DNA from: Klebsiella huaxiensis
GTDB taxonomy: Bacteria > Pseudomonadota > Gammaproteobacteria > Enterobacterales > Enterobacteriaceae
Reading direction: 5' to 3'
Length of the DNA: 64,000 nucleotides
Assembly: GCF_003261575.2 (NCBI RefSeq)
Contig: NZ_CP036175.1
Span: 806,001-870,000 of the forward strand
Position 1 is the stretch's first letter; each line of letters opens with the position of its first letter. Positions 1-8,987 of this stretch are shown here, in pieces. Made by a program: the position numbers and the translations under genes. The notes beneath the pieces were generated by a model that was not told the DNA's origin, searched no databases, and saw only the letters and a list, made by a program, of their open reading frames with translations.

Positions 1-182
1 AACAGGCCTTTGAGAAAGCGTTTCAGGCCCGCGGCGCACGCTGGGGCAAGCAGCAGGTGACTATCGGCGCGACGGAGGTATGGGTGTTGCCAAATCCCAG
101 CGGCCTCAACCGCGCGACGCTGGATAAACTGGTTGAAGCCTACCGGGAGCTTGATGATGCGCTGGCGACGCGAGGGCTTTAA
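1..182 (+). CDS. mug: Mug G/U mismatch-specific DNA glycosylase, C-terminal part
   Basis: The window opens inside this gene. The last 59 codons, read in frame 3 to the TAA at 180-182, include the segment WVLPNPSGLN and a tail resembling the end of E. coli Mug. The family excises uracil and ethenocytosine opposite guanine. The WVLPNPSGLN stretch corresponds to the conserved C-terminal loop that packs against DNA. The gene is convergent with the nitroreductase-like gene, and the two stop codons overlap by two bases (179-182). Position next to rpoD is the same as in E. coli, which supports the identification although the N-terminus and active site are outside the window. Confidence 0.9.
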   Translation, partial: QAFEKAFQARGARWGKQQVTIGATEVWVLPNPSGLNRATLDKLVEAYRELDDALATRGL

Positions 183-1309
183 TGTACTTCCGGTAGTGAT
201 TCCAGATGAGTAAATTCGCTGATATTGCGGCGAATTTTATTATTTTCGCCATAGTCGTCAACGTAGCCTGCGCGGAGGATCAGTTGCGGTGGCTGGCTTA
301 AGCCCAATGTCTGCGCTAGCCGTTGGCGAAAGGCATCCTCTTCCAGCATCTGGCTTACCGGTTGGATGGAGATACCGTACTGGACGGCGTCCAGCCAGAA
401 GGACTCCAGATTCATTCCGCTGCGAATCGTTGCTGCAAATGTCTCTTCACCGCTAATGACAAAAAAACCGGCGCTCTGCGCCACGCTATTTTCTGTCTTC
501 TTGATATTTTTGGTGGCGAAGGCTTCGCTTTTAGCTTTTTCGCGATCGAATAATGAGTAATAGAGCAGCTTTTTAATTCCCGTTAACCCCAGCTGCTCTG
601 CAGGTAGTCCGTCTTTAAGTTGGCTGGCCTCCTCGTTGGAAAAACGCAACCATAGCGCAAATTCATCTCTTTTATGCTTATCAAGAGCGTGAGCTTTTGC
701 CGCTTCCACGGCGTAACCTGCCAGTTTATTAAACTCAGCGGTGCTGCGTGGGTAATAGGTTAAATACGGCTGGTGCTGCTCGAGCAGGGCTGTGAGGTTT
801 TTGGGCGCAATAGCAATATTCTGGTAGGGCCGCTTATCGGTGTGTCGCCGCTCGATTAATTTCAGCGCGGTGGGTTGTTTGAGAGGAGATCGCTTATTGT
901 CGGAACGTAGCGTAATGTGGGCAACATTACCGTTGTTTGTGATAATCGGTAAAATATCTATCTCCGCCTTCATTCCATAATTGGCCGTAGCTTGACGGAA
1001 GTTCTCCAGAAACGCCCCCAGAGAAATCCAGGCTTCGCGCCTGGCAGGGTCGATATGAGGAAGGGCCTTGCTGCTGTCGAAAGCCAGCGTGAAGCGTTGT
1101 TCGTTTTTATTATAGGTCAGGCGCCACGGCTGAACGTTGTGCGCATTAGGGGCCAGCGAAGCGTAATACAGGATCTCGCGTTGTTCGCTTTCAAGAGGAA
1201 AAGGCAGTGAAGTATCTTTAGTTAGATGCAGGGGCTTCGCTTTATGATAAGAATAGACAAAGATAACCACGGTGCATATCAGTAGGCTGAGTAATATTTT
1301 CTTTATCAT
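179..1309 (-). CDS. Membrane-anchored nitroreductase-like (Acg-type) protein
   Basis: A 376-residue protein with an N-terminal hydrophobic stretch (about residues 4-21) that is a signal anchor or uncleaved signal, followed by a domain with the nitroreductase-type motif APNAHNVQPWR near residues 53-63. This layout recalls Acg-like members of the nitroreductase superfamily, some of which bind FMN without obvious reductase activity. The length is well above a classical 200-220 residue nitroreductase, consistent with the duplicated-fold Acg group. Its ATG overlaps the stop of the upstream TetR gene (ATGA), so the two are co-transcribed and probably translationally coupled. A role in handling a redox-active or toxic compound under TetR control is inference; the substrate cannot be read from sequence. 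Confidence 0.7.
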   Translation of the reverse strand: MIKKILLSLLICTVVIFVYSYHKAKPLHLTKDTSLPFPLESEQREILYYASLAPNAHNVQPWRLTYNKNEQRFTLAFDSSKALPHIDPARREAWISLGAFLENFRQATANYGMKAEIDILPIITNNGNVAHITLRSDNKRSPLKQPTALKLIERRHTDKRPYQNIAIAPKNLTALLEQHQPYLTYYPRSTAEFNKLAGYAVEAAKAHALDKHKRDEFALWLRFSNEEASQLKDGLPAEQLGLTGIKKLLYYSLFDREKAKSEAFATKNIKKTENSVAQSAGFFVISGEETFAATIRSGMNLESFWLDAVQYGISIQPVSQMLEEDAFRQRLAQTLGLSQPPQLILRAGYVDDYGENNKIRRNISEFTHLESLPEVH

Positions 1310-1950
1310 TTACTCGTTCCTTTTTCTATCATTACTAATAAAGATTCAAAAGCGAACTCAAGAAAGTATTTCCGGTCTTTCTCAAGATGACGTAAAAGAT
1401 AGTCTTCTTTGCTTGATGACTTTTCCACTAATCCGGTCAGACATAACCAGAACAACATCATGACCTCTACAATGGGAGCATTTAGCTTGATCTCTTTTTT
1501 TTCTACAGCTCTGGATATTTGGGCAGCGATAATCTGATTGATTTCTTCTCCGAGCATATAAATATTCATCAGTACTTTATTGTTTTTCATCTCTTTATCA
1601 GAACAGCCTATTTTCCCTGTAATACCGGGGAAATAGACGATGCCGGAGTCGTGGATAGCAATCAGCGCTTGGCAGAAGTCATGATAAAATTCGCGGAATG
1701 GATTTTTCCGACTGGCTATTTTCACGACTTCATGATGAAAGCGCTCCATACCATCGAGGATAAGATGATCCAGGATATCCTGCTTGTTTTCAAAATAGGT
1801 ATAAAGTGTTGTTTTACTAAATCCCGCGTCATGTGCTATTTCATCCATGGTTGTGCCTTCTATTCCACGGCTAAGAAATAATGTATTGGAAGTGGCTAAA
1901 ATAACCATTCGATTAAAATCAGCTAGCTGAATTTTACGCTTATTTTTCAT
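1306..1950 (-). CDS. TetR/AcrR-family transcriptional regulator
   Basis: A 214-residue protein with an N-terminal helix-turn-helix of TetR type: TTMDEIAHDAGFSKTTLY followed by TYFENKQDIL, about residues 33-60. The C-terminal ligand domain is divergent and gives no clue to the inducer. It is the first gene of a two-gene unit with the nitroreductase-like protein, overlapping it by four bases, so it most likely represses its own operon. The 235-base region upstream contains the short palindrome ACTAATAGT (2002-2010) inside a TGGACT/AGTCCA inverted pair (1999-2033), a plausible but unproven operator. The pair sits between mug and rpoD, a place where E. coli has no such genes. Confidence 0.85.
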   Translation of the reverse strand: MKNKRKIQLADFNRMVILATSNTLFLSRGIEGTTMDEIAHDAGFSKTTLYTYFENKQDILDHLILDGMERFHHEVVKIASRKNPFREFYHDFCQALIAIHDSGIVYFPGITGKIGCSDKEMKNNKVLMNIYMLGEEINQIIAAQISRAVEKKEIKLNAPIVEVMMLFWLCLTGLVEKSSSKEDYLLRHLEKDRKYFLEFAFESLLVMIEKGTSK

Positions 1951-2137
1951 TTGATTTCCATATGATTGATTTCCGTTTTATGCATTAAATGCGATCCATG
2001 GACTAATAGTACAAATGTAAAACCATGAGTCCAGTCATTTATCTTTATGGGAATAGATAATAAGAATATGACCTGTATATATTTCTATTTTTTATTGAAT
2101 GTAGGTCTTGGTATTTATTGGGGCATTTTTTAGCTAT

Positions 2138-2168
2138 AAAAAAAGCCAGTCATTTGACTGGCTTTTTT
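2138..2168 (-). terminator. Rho-independent terminator of the rpsU-dnaG-rpoD operon
   Basis: An eight-pair stem (GCCAGTCA 2145-2152 with TGACTGGC 2155-2162) is flanked by an A run on one side and a T run on the other, so it can work in both directions. It lies 18 bases past the rpoD stop. The perfect arms leave only two unpaired bases, so the real loop probably opens one more pair. Confidence 0.9.
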
Positions 2169-2185
2169 GCAGTACGCGGCGAGAA

Positions 2186-4030
2186 TTAATCGTCGAGGAA
2201 GCTACGCAGCACTTCAGAGCGACTTGGATGACGCAGCTTACGCAGCGCCTTTGCTTCGATCTGACGGATACGTTCACGAGTAACGTCAAACTGTTTACCC
2301 ACTTCTTCCAGCGTGTGGTCGGTATTCATATCAATACCAAAACGCATACGCAGAACCTTGGCTTCACGGGCGGTGAGGCCTGCCAGAACATCGTGAGTGG
2401 CGGCTCGCAGGCTCTCAGTGGTGGCAGAGTCCAGCGGCAGCTCGAGGGTGTTATCCTCGATGAAATCGCCCAGATGCGAATCTTCATCGTCGCCAATCGG
2501 CGTTTCCATGGAGATAGGCTCTTTGGCAATTTTGAGCACTTTACGAATTTTATCTTCCGGCATCAGCATGCGCTCGGCCAGCTCTTCTGGCGTTGGCTCG
2601 CGACCCATCTCTTGCAGCATCTGGCGTGAAATACGGTTGAGTTTGTTGATAGTCTCAATCATATGCACCGGAATACGGATGGTGCGTGCCTGATCCGCGA
2701 TAGAGCGGGTGATTGCCTGACGGATCCACCAGGTTGCATAGGTGGAGAACTTGTAACCGCGACGGTATTCAAACTTATCAACCGCTTTCATCAGGCCAAT
2801 ATTACCTTCCTGAATCAGATCGAGGAACTGCAGACCACGGTTGGTGTATTTCTTGGCGATGGAGATAACCAGACGCAAGTTCGCTTCAACCATCTCTTTC
2901 TTCGCACGGCGGGCTTTCGCTTCACCGATAGACATACGACGGTTGATGTCTTTGACTTGCTCAATGGTCAGGCCAGTTTCTTGTTCGATCTGCTGCAGTT
3001 TCATCAGGCTACGCTGAACGTCGTCTTTAACGTCAAGCAGCTTCTCTGACCACGGTTTGTTCATGGCGATGGCCGCGTTGAACCAGGTTTCGCTGGTTTC
3101 GTTGCCAGTGAACAGAGTGATGAAGTTTTTCTTCGGCATTTTGCACTGTTCAACGCACAGTTTCATGATGATGCGTTCTTGTGTACGAACGCGGTCCATC
3201 ATGCTACGCATGCTGCCGACCAGGTAATCAAATTGCTTCGGTACCAGACGGAACTGCTTGAAGACTTCTGACAGTTTGAGAATTTCTTCCTGTGCCGCTG
3301 CGTGGCTACGACCTTTCGCTTTGATGGTATCGCGGGTCAGTTCGTACTGTGTACGCAGCTCACCGAATTTCGCGCGTGCCAACTCAGGGTCGATGCTGTT
3401 GTCGTCATCACTGCTGTCGTCGTCGTCTTCTTCATCTTCGTCTTCGTCGTCATCCCTTTCTTCTTGAGAGAGTTCAGAACCGACGTGCGTCGCCGTTGGC
3501 GCCATTTCTTCTTCGGCGTTCGGATCGACGAATCCGGTGATGAGATCGGACAGACGCGCTTCTTCTGCTTCAACGCGATCGTACTGTTCCAGCAGATAGG
3601 TAATTGCTTCCGGGTATTCAGCAACGGAGCACTGAACCTGGTTAATCCCATCTTCGATACGTTTGGCGATGTCGATTTCGCCTTCACGCGTCAGCAGTTC
3701 GACGGTACCCATCTCGCGCATGTACATGCGCACCGGGTCAGTTGTACGGCCGATTTCAGATTCCACGCTGGAGAGAACCTGTGCAGCAGCCTCTTCCGCA
3801 TCTTCGTCGGTATTGTTGCTATTTTCAGCAAGCAGCAGATCATCGGCATCCGGTGCTTCTTCCATCACCTGAATGCCCATATCGTTGATCATTTGGATGA
3901 TGTCTTCGATCTGGTCGGAGTCGACGATATCTTCCGGCAGATGGTCATTGACCTCGGCATAGGTCAGATAGCCTTGCTCCTTACCACGTTGGACAAGAAG
4001 CTTCAGCTGTGACTGCGGGTTTTGCTCCAT
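2186..4030 (-). CDS. rpoD: RNA polymerase primary sigma factor sigma-70 (RpoD)
   Basis: A 614-residue protein (E. coli has 613) starting MEQNPQSQLK; an in-frame upstream methionine at 4087 is not conserved and is rejected as the start. Region 1.1 is at the N-terminus, followed by the acidic Asp/Glu-rich non-conserved region near residues 190-215. Region 2 carries GNIGLMKAVDKFEYRRGYKF and the aromatic-rich TYATWWIRQAI that melts the -10 element. Region 4 has the HTLEEVGKQFDVTRERIRQI helix-turn-helix that reads the -35 element. It is the last gene of the macromolecular synthesis operon, 149 bases after dnaG. It directs core polymerase to housekeeping promoters. Confidence 0.99.
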   Translation of the reverse strand: MEQNPQSQLKLLVQRGKEQGYLTYAEVNDHLPEDIVDSDQIEDIIQMINDMGIQVMEEAPDADDLLLAENSNNTDEDAEEAAAQVLSSVESEIGRTTDPVRMYMREMGTVELLTREGEIDIAKRIEDGINQVQCSVAEYPEAITYLLEQYDRVEAEEARLSDLITGFVDPNAEEEMAPTATHVGSELSQEERDDDEDEDEEDDDDSSDDDNSIDPELARAKFGELRTQYELTRDTIKAKGRSHAAAQEEILKLSEVFKQFRLVPKQFDYLVGSMRSMMDRVRTQERIIMKLCVEQCKMPKKNFITLFTGNETSETWFNAAIAMNKPWSEKLLDVKDDVQRSLMKLQQIEQETGLTIEQVKDINRRMSIGEAKARRAKKEMVEANLRLVISIAKKYTNRGLQFLDLIQEGNIGLMKAVDKFEYRRGYKFSTYATWWIRQAITRSIADQARTIRIPVHMIETINKLNRISRQMLQEMGREPTPEELAERMLMPEDKIRKVLKIAKEPISMETPIGDDEDSHLGDFIEDNTLELPLDSATTESLRAATHDVLAGLTAREAKVLRMRFGIDMNTDHTLEEVGKQFDVTRERIRQIEAKALRKLRHPSRSEVLRSFLDD

Positions 4031-4179
4031 AAGACGGTATCCACACTTAATTCGTTTGATTGGTGTAAGCAGACGAGCTGCCAACATTTAAAGCGAGGGC
4101 GTACTTATATTATTGCCGCTGCGCCTCGAGCGGCTGTCGGGGTCTTCCCGAACGGTATTCGGCAGTTAAGCCGTTAAAT

Positions 4180-5925
4180 TCATTTTTTTGCCAGTTCCTG
4201 ACTGATAGTCCAGAGTTCCCGGCGTTCCTCACTGCTTAAACCATGTGTGCGATCGCGAGCTATCAGCTCTTCCTGTCGCAGCTCAAGCAGTGAATCAAAC
4301 ATATGGTTGAGCGAGTCGGTGAAGGTTTTTTCAGCGATATCTTTATCTGCTATATCGTCCCACATCGACAGTTTTTCAAGGGTCACGGCTTCATTTTTGC
4401 CGCGATACTGCTCTAAAAGTTGCCCGGTGGTCAGTCCTGGCTGAGATAAACACGTTTTGACCAGTTCGTTAAATAAACCAAGTCCGGGCATTTTACTTGG
4501 GTCCAGCCCTTCTAACGGTGGCACTCGCGGGGCCAGATCCGGGTTTTGCACCAGCAACCCTATAAGTATACGCATGGTCGTGCGTTTTAGCTGCGGAGCA
4601 GGGCGTTGTGGGCCATTTTCGGACTGTTTTGGCATTAAACGTTCAAGCTGCGCATCATCTAAAATCCCCAGCTTGTTACCTAACTCCTGGCGCAGATAAA
4701 TGCGCAGCGTTTCACCCGGTACCTGGGTTATCAGCGGCAGCGCTAAAGTGCTCAGCTGTGCGCGCCCGTCCGGAGTGCTCAAGTCTACCTGCGGCAACAG
4801 GCTGTTGAACAAAAACGTGGAGAGCGGCTGGGCCTGCTCCATCCGCGCTTCAAATGCGGCTTTTCCCTCTTTACGCACCAGCGTATCCGGGTCTTCACCA
4901 TCCGGCAGAAACATAAAACGCAGCTGGCGTCCGTCGGTCATATACGGCAGCGCCGTTTCCAGCGCTCGCCAGGCGGCATCGCGGCCTGCCCGGTCACCGT
5001 CGTAACAGCAAACGACCTGATTGGTAACCCGGAACAACAGCTGAATATGGTCAGCGGTCGTCGACGTACCTAACGACGCGACAGCGTAGTTAATATCGAA
5101 CTGCGCCAGCGCAACCACGTCCATATAACCTTCGACCACCAGCAGACGAGGCGGTTCAGCGTTATCCTGCTGCGCTTCATAAAGGCCGTACAGCTGGCGG
5201 CCTTTATGGAAAATATCAGTTTCCGGGGAGTTCAGGTACTTCGGCAAGGCATCGCCCAGCACGCGACCACCAAAACCAATCACCCGGCCTCGCTTATCGC
5301 GGATGGGGAACATCACCCGTTCGCGGAAGCGGTCGTAGCTGCGTCCCTTATCGTTGGTGACCAGCATGCCTGCATCAATGAGCGACTGACGATTTTCTTG
5401 ATTGCCGCCAAAACGTTTTAAGACGTTGTCCCAACCGGGAGGGGCATAACCAATCGCAAAGCGCGTAATCACCTCGCTGCTTAAACCACGTTGTGCCAGA
5501 TACTGGCGCGCGGGGTCAGCGGCGGGTTGCATCAGAGACTGTTGATAAAACGTGTTCAGACCATCCATCAACTGATAAAGATTCTGCCGCTGATGGCGCT
5601 CAATTTGGCTGGGCCCATTACCTGCTTCATACGGCACTTCGAGATTGTGCATGGCGGCAAGCTCTTCGACCGTTTCCACGAACTCGAGCTTGTCGTAGTT
5701 CATCAGGAAGTCGACAGCGTTGCCGTGCGCACCGCAGCCAAAGCAGTGATAAAACTGTTTTTCACCGTTGACGGTGAAAGAGGGGGTTTTTTCGTTATGG
5801 AACGGACAGCACGCGTGATAATTCTTGCCCTGCTTTTTCAGCTTTACCCGCGCGTCGATCAGATCGACGATGTCGGTTCTTGCCAGCAGGTCATTAATGA
5901 ATACACGTGGAATTCGTCCAGCCAT
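4180..5925 (-). CDS. dnaG: DNA primase DnaG
   Basis: A 581-residue protein, identical in length to E. coli DnaG. The N-terminal CHC2 zinc ribbon shows C40, H43, C61 and C64 (CCPFHNEKTP and YHCFGCGAHG). The TOPRIM catalytic centre has VVEGYMDVVAL near residue 265, followed by the acidic CCYDGDRAGRDAA motif. The C-terminal helicase-binding domain, which docks on DnaB, follows residue 430. The enzyme makes the RNA primers for leading-strand start and each Okazaki fragment. It is the middle gene of rpsU-dnaG-rpoD; an ERIC element and a terminator-like hairpin separate it from rpsU and probably lower its expression relative to S21. Confidence 0.99.
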   Translation of the reverse strand: MAGRIPRVFINDLLARTDIVDLIDARVKLKKQGKNYHACCPFHNEKTPSFTVNGEKQFYHCFGCGAHGNAVDFLMNYDKLEFVETVEELAAMHNLEVPYEAGNGPSQIERHQRQNLYQLMDGLNTFYQQSLMQPAADPARQYLAQRGLSSEVITRFAIGYAPPGWDNVLKRFGGNQENRQSLIDAGMLVTNDKGRSYDRFRERVMFPIRDKRGRVIGFGGRVLGDALPKYLNSPETDIFHKGRQLYGLYEAQQDNAEPPRLLVVEGYMDVVALAQFDINYAVASLGTSTTADHIQLLFRVTNQVVCCYDGDRAGRDAAWRALETALPYMTDGRQLRFMFLPDGEDPDTLVRKEGKAAFEARMEQAQPLSTFLFNSLLPQVDLSTPDGRAQLSTLALPLITQVPGETLRIYLRQELGNKLGILDDAQLERLMPKQSENGPQRPAPQLKRTTMRILIGLLVQNPDLAPRVPPLEGLDPSKMPGLGLFNELVKTCLSQPGLTTGQLLEQYRGKNEAVTLEKLSMWDDIADKDIAEKTFTDSLNHMFDSLLELRQEELIARDRTHGLSSEERRELWTISQELAKK

Positions 5926-5950
5926 ATGCCCCTGTTTTTTTGATGGCTCA

Positions 5951-6077
5951 TATACACAAAATCATTCAGGATGCATCAAGGCGGCAAGGGAGCGAATCCT
6001 CAGGAGCGTACATCAGTACGAGACTGGGGTGAGCGACTGCAGCCAACACAGAGGCAGCTTGAATGATGACGTGTATA
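5951..6077. repeat. ERIC (IRU) element, full length 127 bp
   Basis: The interval is exactly 127 bp, the classical ERIC length. Its ends are an imperfect inverted repeat (TATACACAAAATCATTCAGG against CTTGAATGATGACGTGTATA). The core contains GAGCGAATCCTCAGGAGCG and GAGACTGGGGTGAGCGAC, close to the segments that ERIC-PCR primers target. It lies within the transcribed spacer between rpsU and dnaG, so it would fold in the operon mRNA. Confidence 0.93.
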
Positions 6078-6085
6078 AACGAAAA

Positions 6086-6119
6086 TAAGCCGCGCATTCC
6101 TTCCGGAAGCACGGCCTTA
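6086..6119 (-). terminator. Hairpin after rpsU (T1-like partial terminator)
   Basis: On the minus strand GCCGTGCTTCC pairs with GGAATGCGCGGC around a short loop, followed by TTATTTTC. E. coli has an internal terminator (T1) at this place that lets only part of the rpsU transcripts continue into dnaG; position and structure fit that role. Confidence 0.7.
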
Positions 6120-6162
6120 CAACTACAACTCGGTCTGAATTGAGAGCAGAGCCCTCAATAGA

Positions 6163-6417
<255 letters not shown>

Positions 6418-6519
6418 TCAACGCCAGCTTATTTCAAAATGGTGCGGAATTTTACTGCAATTGCTGCTGCTTTGTAAAGCACCGATGCGATTTTGAAAGA
6501 GACTTTTATAAGGACAGGG

Positions 6520-6525
6520 AGTATA
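6520..6525 (-). promoter_or_regulatory. Candidate -10 box of the rpsU operon promoter
   Basis: TATACT on the minus strand, about 140 bases before rpsU, matches the sigma-70 -10 consensus at five of six positions. No good -35 is seen at 16-18 bases, so it would need an activator or other contacts. E. coli has tandem promoters in the equivalent region. Confidence 0.4.
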
Positions 6526-6555
6526 CACGAAGTGAACGCCAGGGGTGAGGAAAGT

Positions 6556-6584
6556 TTTACATCAACCGGCATTGGTCCTACACT
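6556..6584 (+). promoter_or_regulatory. Sigma-70 promoter of tsaD
   Basis: TTTACA (6556-6561), a 17-base spacer and TACACT (6579-6584) form a good consensus promoter. It would start transcription near 6591, giving a leader of roughly 25 bases before the tsaD ATG. Confidence 0.6.
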
Positions 6585-6614
6585 GCGCGGTATTGAAATG
6601 AGGTAAAACAAGTC

Positions 6615-7628
6615 ATGCGTGTACTGGGTATTGAAACATCCTGCGATGAAACCGGCATCGCCATTTACGACGACGAAAAAGGTCTGTTAGCCAACCAACT
6701 GTATAGTCAGGTGAAATTACATGCTGATTACGGTGGAGTTGTGCCCGAACTGGCTTCCCGCGATCACGTGCGTAAAACCGTGCCGCTGATCCAGGCGGCG
6801 CTAAAAGAAGCGAGGCTGACGGCAAAAGATATTGATGCCGTCGCGTATACCGCAGGCCCTGGTCTGGTTGGCGCACTGCTGGTAGGCGCAACCGTTGGAC
6901 GTTCGCTGGCGTTTGCGTGGAACGTCCCGGCGATCCCGGTGCATCATATGGAAGGGCATCTGCTGGCGCCGATGCTGGAAGATAATCCGCCGCAATATCC
7001 GTTTGTTGCGCTGCTGGTCTCCGGCGGCCACACGCAGCTGATTAGCGTTACTGGCATCGGTCAATATGAACTACTGGGCGAGTCGATTGACGATGCGGCG
7101 GGTGAAGCTTTCGATAAGACAGCTAAACTGCTGGGGCTCGATTATCCTGGCGGCCCGATGCTGTCGAAGATGGCCTCGCAGGGTACCGAAGGTCGTTTTG
7201 TCTTTCCTCGTCCAATGACCGACCGTCCGGGACTGGATTTTAGCTTCTCTGGCCTGAAAACCTTTGCCGCGAACACCATTCGCAGCAACGACAATGATGA
7301 TCAAACCCGCGCTGACATTGCCCGTGCTTTTGAAGATGCAGTGGTGGATACATTGATGATCAAATGCCGTCGTGCGTTGGATCAAACCGGTTTTAAGCGT
7401 CTGGTGATGGCGGGGGGCGTCAGCGCTAACCGTACGCTGCGCGCGAAGCTGGCGGAGATGATGAAAAAACGCGGGGGGGAAGTGTTCTACGCTCGCCCTG
7501 AGTTCTGCACCGATAACGGTGCGATGATTGCCTACGCGGGTATGGTTCGTCTGCACTCCGGTGCGAAAGCCGAGCTCGGCGTGACCGTTCGTCCTCGCTG
7601 GCCGCTGGCGGAGTTACCGGCAGCGTAA
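6615..7628 (+). CDS. tsaD: tRNA N6-adenosine threonylcarbamoyltransferase TsaD
   Basis: A 337-residue member of the Kae1/Gcp/YgjD family. It starts MRVLGIETSCDETG, carries the metal-binding HMEGH motif at residues 111-115 and the nucleotide-binding segment VSGGHTQL. With TsaB, TsaC and TsaE it transfers the threonylcarbamoyl group to A37 of ANN-decoding tRNAs, an essential modification. It is divergent from rpsU as in E. coli. Downstream, a strong palindrome separates it from the convergent urease genes; in E. coli the neighbour on this side is the tartrate operon ttdABT. Confidence 0.98.
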   Translation: MRVLGIETSCDETGIAIYDDEKGLLANQLYSQVKLHADYGGVVPELASRDHVRKTVPLIQAALKEARLTAKDIDAVAYTAGPGLVGALLVGATVGRSLAFAWNVPAIPVHHMEGHLLAPMLEDNPPQYPFVALLVSGGHTQLISVTGIGQYELLGESIDDAAGEAFDKTAKLLGLDYPGGPMLSKMASQGTEGRFVFPRPMTDRPGLDFSFSGLKTFAANTIRSNDNDDQTRADIARAFEDAVVDTLMIKCRRALDQTGFKRLVMAGGVSANRTLRAKLAEMMKKRGGEVFYARPEFCTDNGAMIAYAGMVRLHSGAKAELGVTVRPRWPLAELPAA

Positions 7629-7630
7629 TT

Positions 7631-7662
7631 TTGCCGGGCCTACGGTTTTGTAGGCCCGGCAA
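7631..7662. terminator. Bidirectional hairpin between tsaD and ureG (REP-like palindrome)
   Basis: TTGCCGGGCCTA (7631-7642) pairs perfectly with TAGGCCCGGCAA (7651-7662) across an eight-base loop. There is no long T run. The GTAGGCCCGGCAA arm resembles REP units of enteric bacteria, which also stabilise 3' ends. It lies between two convergent genes and can serve both. Confidence 0.65.
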
Positions 7663-7685
7663 ACGACGTGCCAGCGGGCAATAAA

Positions 7686-8303
7686 CTACACCCGCAACAT
7701 CCCTTTCTCTTCCAGAAAAGCAATGATCTTTGCCAGTCCGTCACCTGCTTTTAAATTGGTAAACGTCCACGGACGCTCGCCGCGCATGCGCATGGTATCG
7801 CGCTCCATCACTTCCAGAGAGGCGCCCACATAAGGTGCGAGATCGGTTTTATTGATCACCAGAAAGTCAGATTTGGTGATCCCCGGCCCGCCTTTGCGCG
7901 GGATCTTCTCTCCTTCCGCCACGTCGATCACGTAGATGGTAAGATCCGCTAGCTCCGGGCTGAAGGTGGCGCTCAGGTTATCGCCGCCGCTTTCCACGAA
8001 GATAAGATCGAGGTTGCCGAATTTTTCGCTCAGGGCTTCCACTGCGGCGAGATTCATTGATGCATCTTCACGAATAGCAGTGTGCGGGCAGCCGCCGGTT
8101 TCAACGCCGACAATCCGCTCTGGCTCCAGGGCTCCGGCTTCGGTGAGGATCCGTTGATCCTCTTTGGTATAGATGTCGTTGGTCACCACCGCTAGCTGAT
8201 AAGTGTCGCGCATTGCTTTGCACAGCGCTTCCAGTAGCGCGGTTTTTCCGGAGCCAACCGGGCCGCCGACGCCAACGCGCAGCGGTTGCTTAATCGTGTT
8301 CAT
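7686..8303 (-). CDS. ureG: Urease accessory GTPase UreG
   Basis: A 205-residue SIMIBI GTPase. The P-loop GPVGSGKT is at residues 14-21 and the CPH metal motif at 72-74 binds nickel at the dimer interface. GTP hydrolysis by UreG within the UreD-UreF-UreG complex drives nickel delivery and lysine carbamylation of apo-urease. It is the last gene of ureDABCEFG, eight bases after ureF, and is convergent with tsaD. Length and order match the K. aerogenes operon. Confidence 0.98.
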   Translation of the reverse strand: MNTIKQPLRVGVGGPVGSGKTALLEALCKAMRDTYQLAVVTNDIYTKEDQRILTEAGALEPERIVGVETGGCPHTAIREDASMNLAAVEALSEKFGNLDLIFVESGGDNLSATFSPELADLTIYVIDVAEGEKIPRKGGPGITKSDFLVINKTDLAPYVGASLEVMERDTMRMRGERPWTFTNLKAGDGLAKIIAFLEEKGMLRV

Positions 8304-8311
8304 ACCTTCTC

Positions 8312-8986
8312 CTAAGAACGGAATAGTCGGGAATATTGGGTTTCATGCCGGGCGGAGGCGATGGCTGCGAGCGGCGTGGCCGAGCCGATAGCGCTGTCTG
8401 GCGCGGCCAGGGCACTGTCCATATCCGCCGCGTAGCGGTCGCATAGGCGCAGAATCAGCTGCTGGGCGGCTTGCTGGCCAAAAGGCACTAGCTTGACGCC
8501 TGCCATCACCGCGCTCTCAATCCAGCTGTAGCCGAGGCTAAGAGCCAGGTCGGGGATGGCGATTTGCCAGCGCACGCCGAGCCATGCCATGCCGGTAAGT
8601 TGGCTTTGCTGACACAGTTTGCGCCATTCGGGCGGGCAGTCCGGTTGCCAGTCGGCGAGCAGGCGGGTAAAAGCTGCGCCGCGATTACGCTCTTCGTCAC
8701 GCAGCTCGCGGGTTTCCCGGCAGGCGAGCAGATAAGCCGTCCAGCGCTGCGCTGAGGCCAGATCGTCCGCTTCGCAGGCCTGATAGATCCGGGCGAACAG
8801 CGGCAGGTCGACGGTAAAAAAGCTCTGTTCCATCTGCCGCAGTTGCCAGCGCTCAAAGGCGGCAGTATCCGGCACCCAGTCTGCTTCCACCGCCCACTCC
8901 AGCCCTTGAGACCAACTATAGCCGCCGACCGGCAGACTGCTGCTGGCAAGCTGCATTAGCCGCAGACGTTTTTCCGGTGTCGGCAT
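8312..8986 (-). CDS. ureF: Urease accessory protein UreF
   Basis: A 224-residue all-helical protein beginning MPTPEKRLRLMQLASS, the same length as K. aerogenes UreF. The frame stays open 261 bases further upstream, but that extension only overlaps ureE and is not conserved, so the ATG one base after the ureE stop is chosen. The motif SLPVGGYSWSQGLEWAVE is the family signature, and the C-terminal tail ending in YSRLFRS contributes to UreG binding in known complexes. UreF gates the GTPase activity of UreG during urease activation. Confidence 0.97.
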   Translation of the reverse strand: MPTPEKRLRLMQLASSSLPVGGYSWSQGLEWAVEADWVPDTAAFERWQLRQMEQSFFTVDLPLFARIYQACEADDLASAQRWTAYLLACRETRELRDEERNRGAAFTRLLADWQPDCPPEWRKLCQQSQLTGMAWLGVRWQIAIPDLALSLGYSWIESAVMAGVKLVPFGQQAAQQLILRLCDRYAADMDSALAAPDSAIGSATPLAAIASARHETQYSRLFRS

Positions 8987-8987
8987 G

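Noticed and set aside
3415..3460. GTC/TCT-rich low-complexity DNA within rpoD
   Set aside because: It encodes the normal acidic stretch of the sigma-70 non-conserved region.
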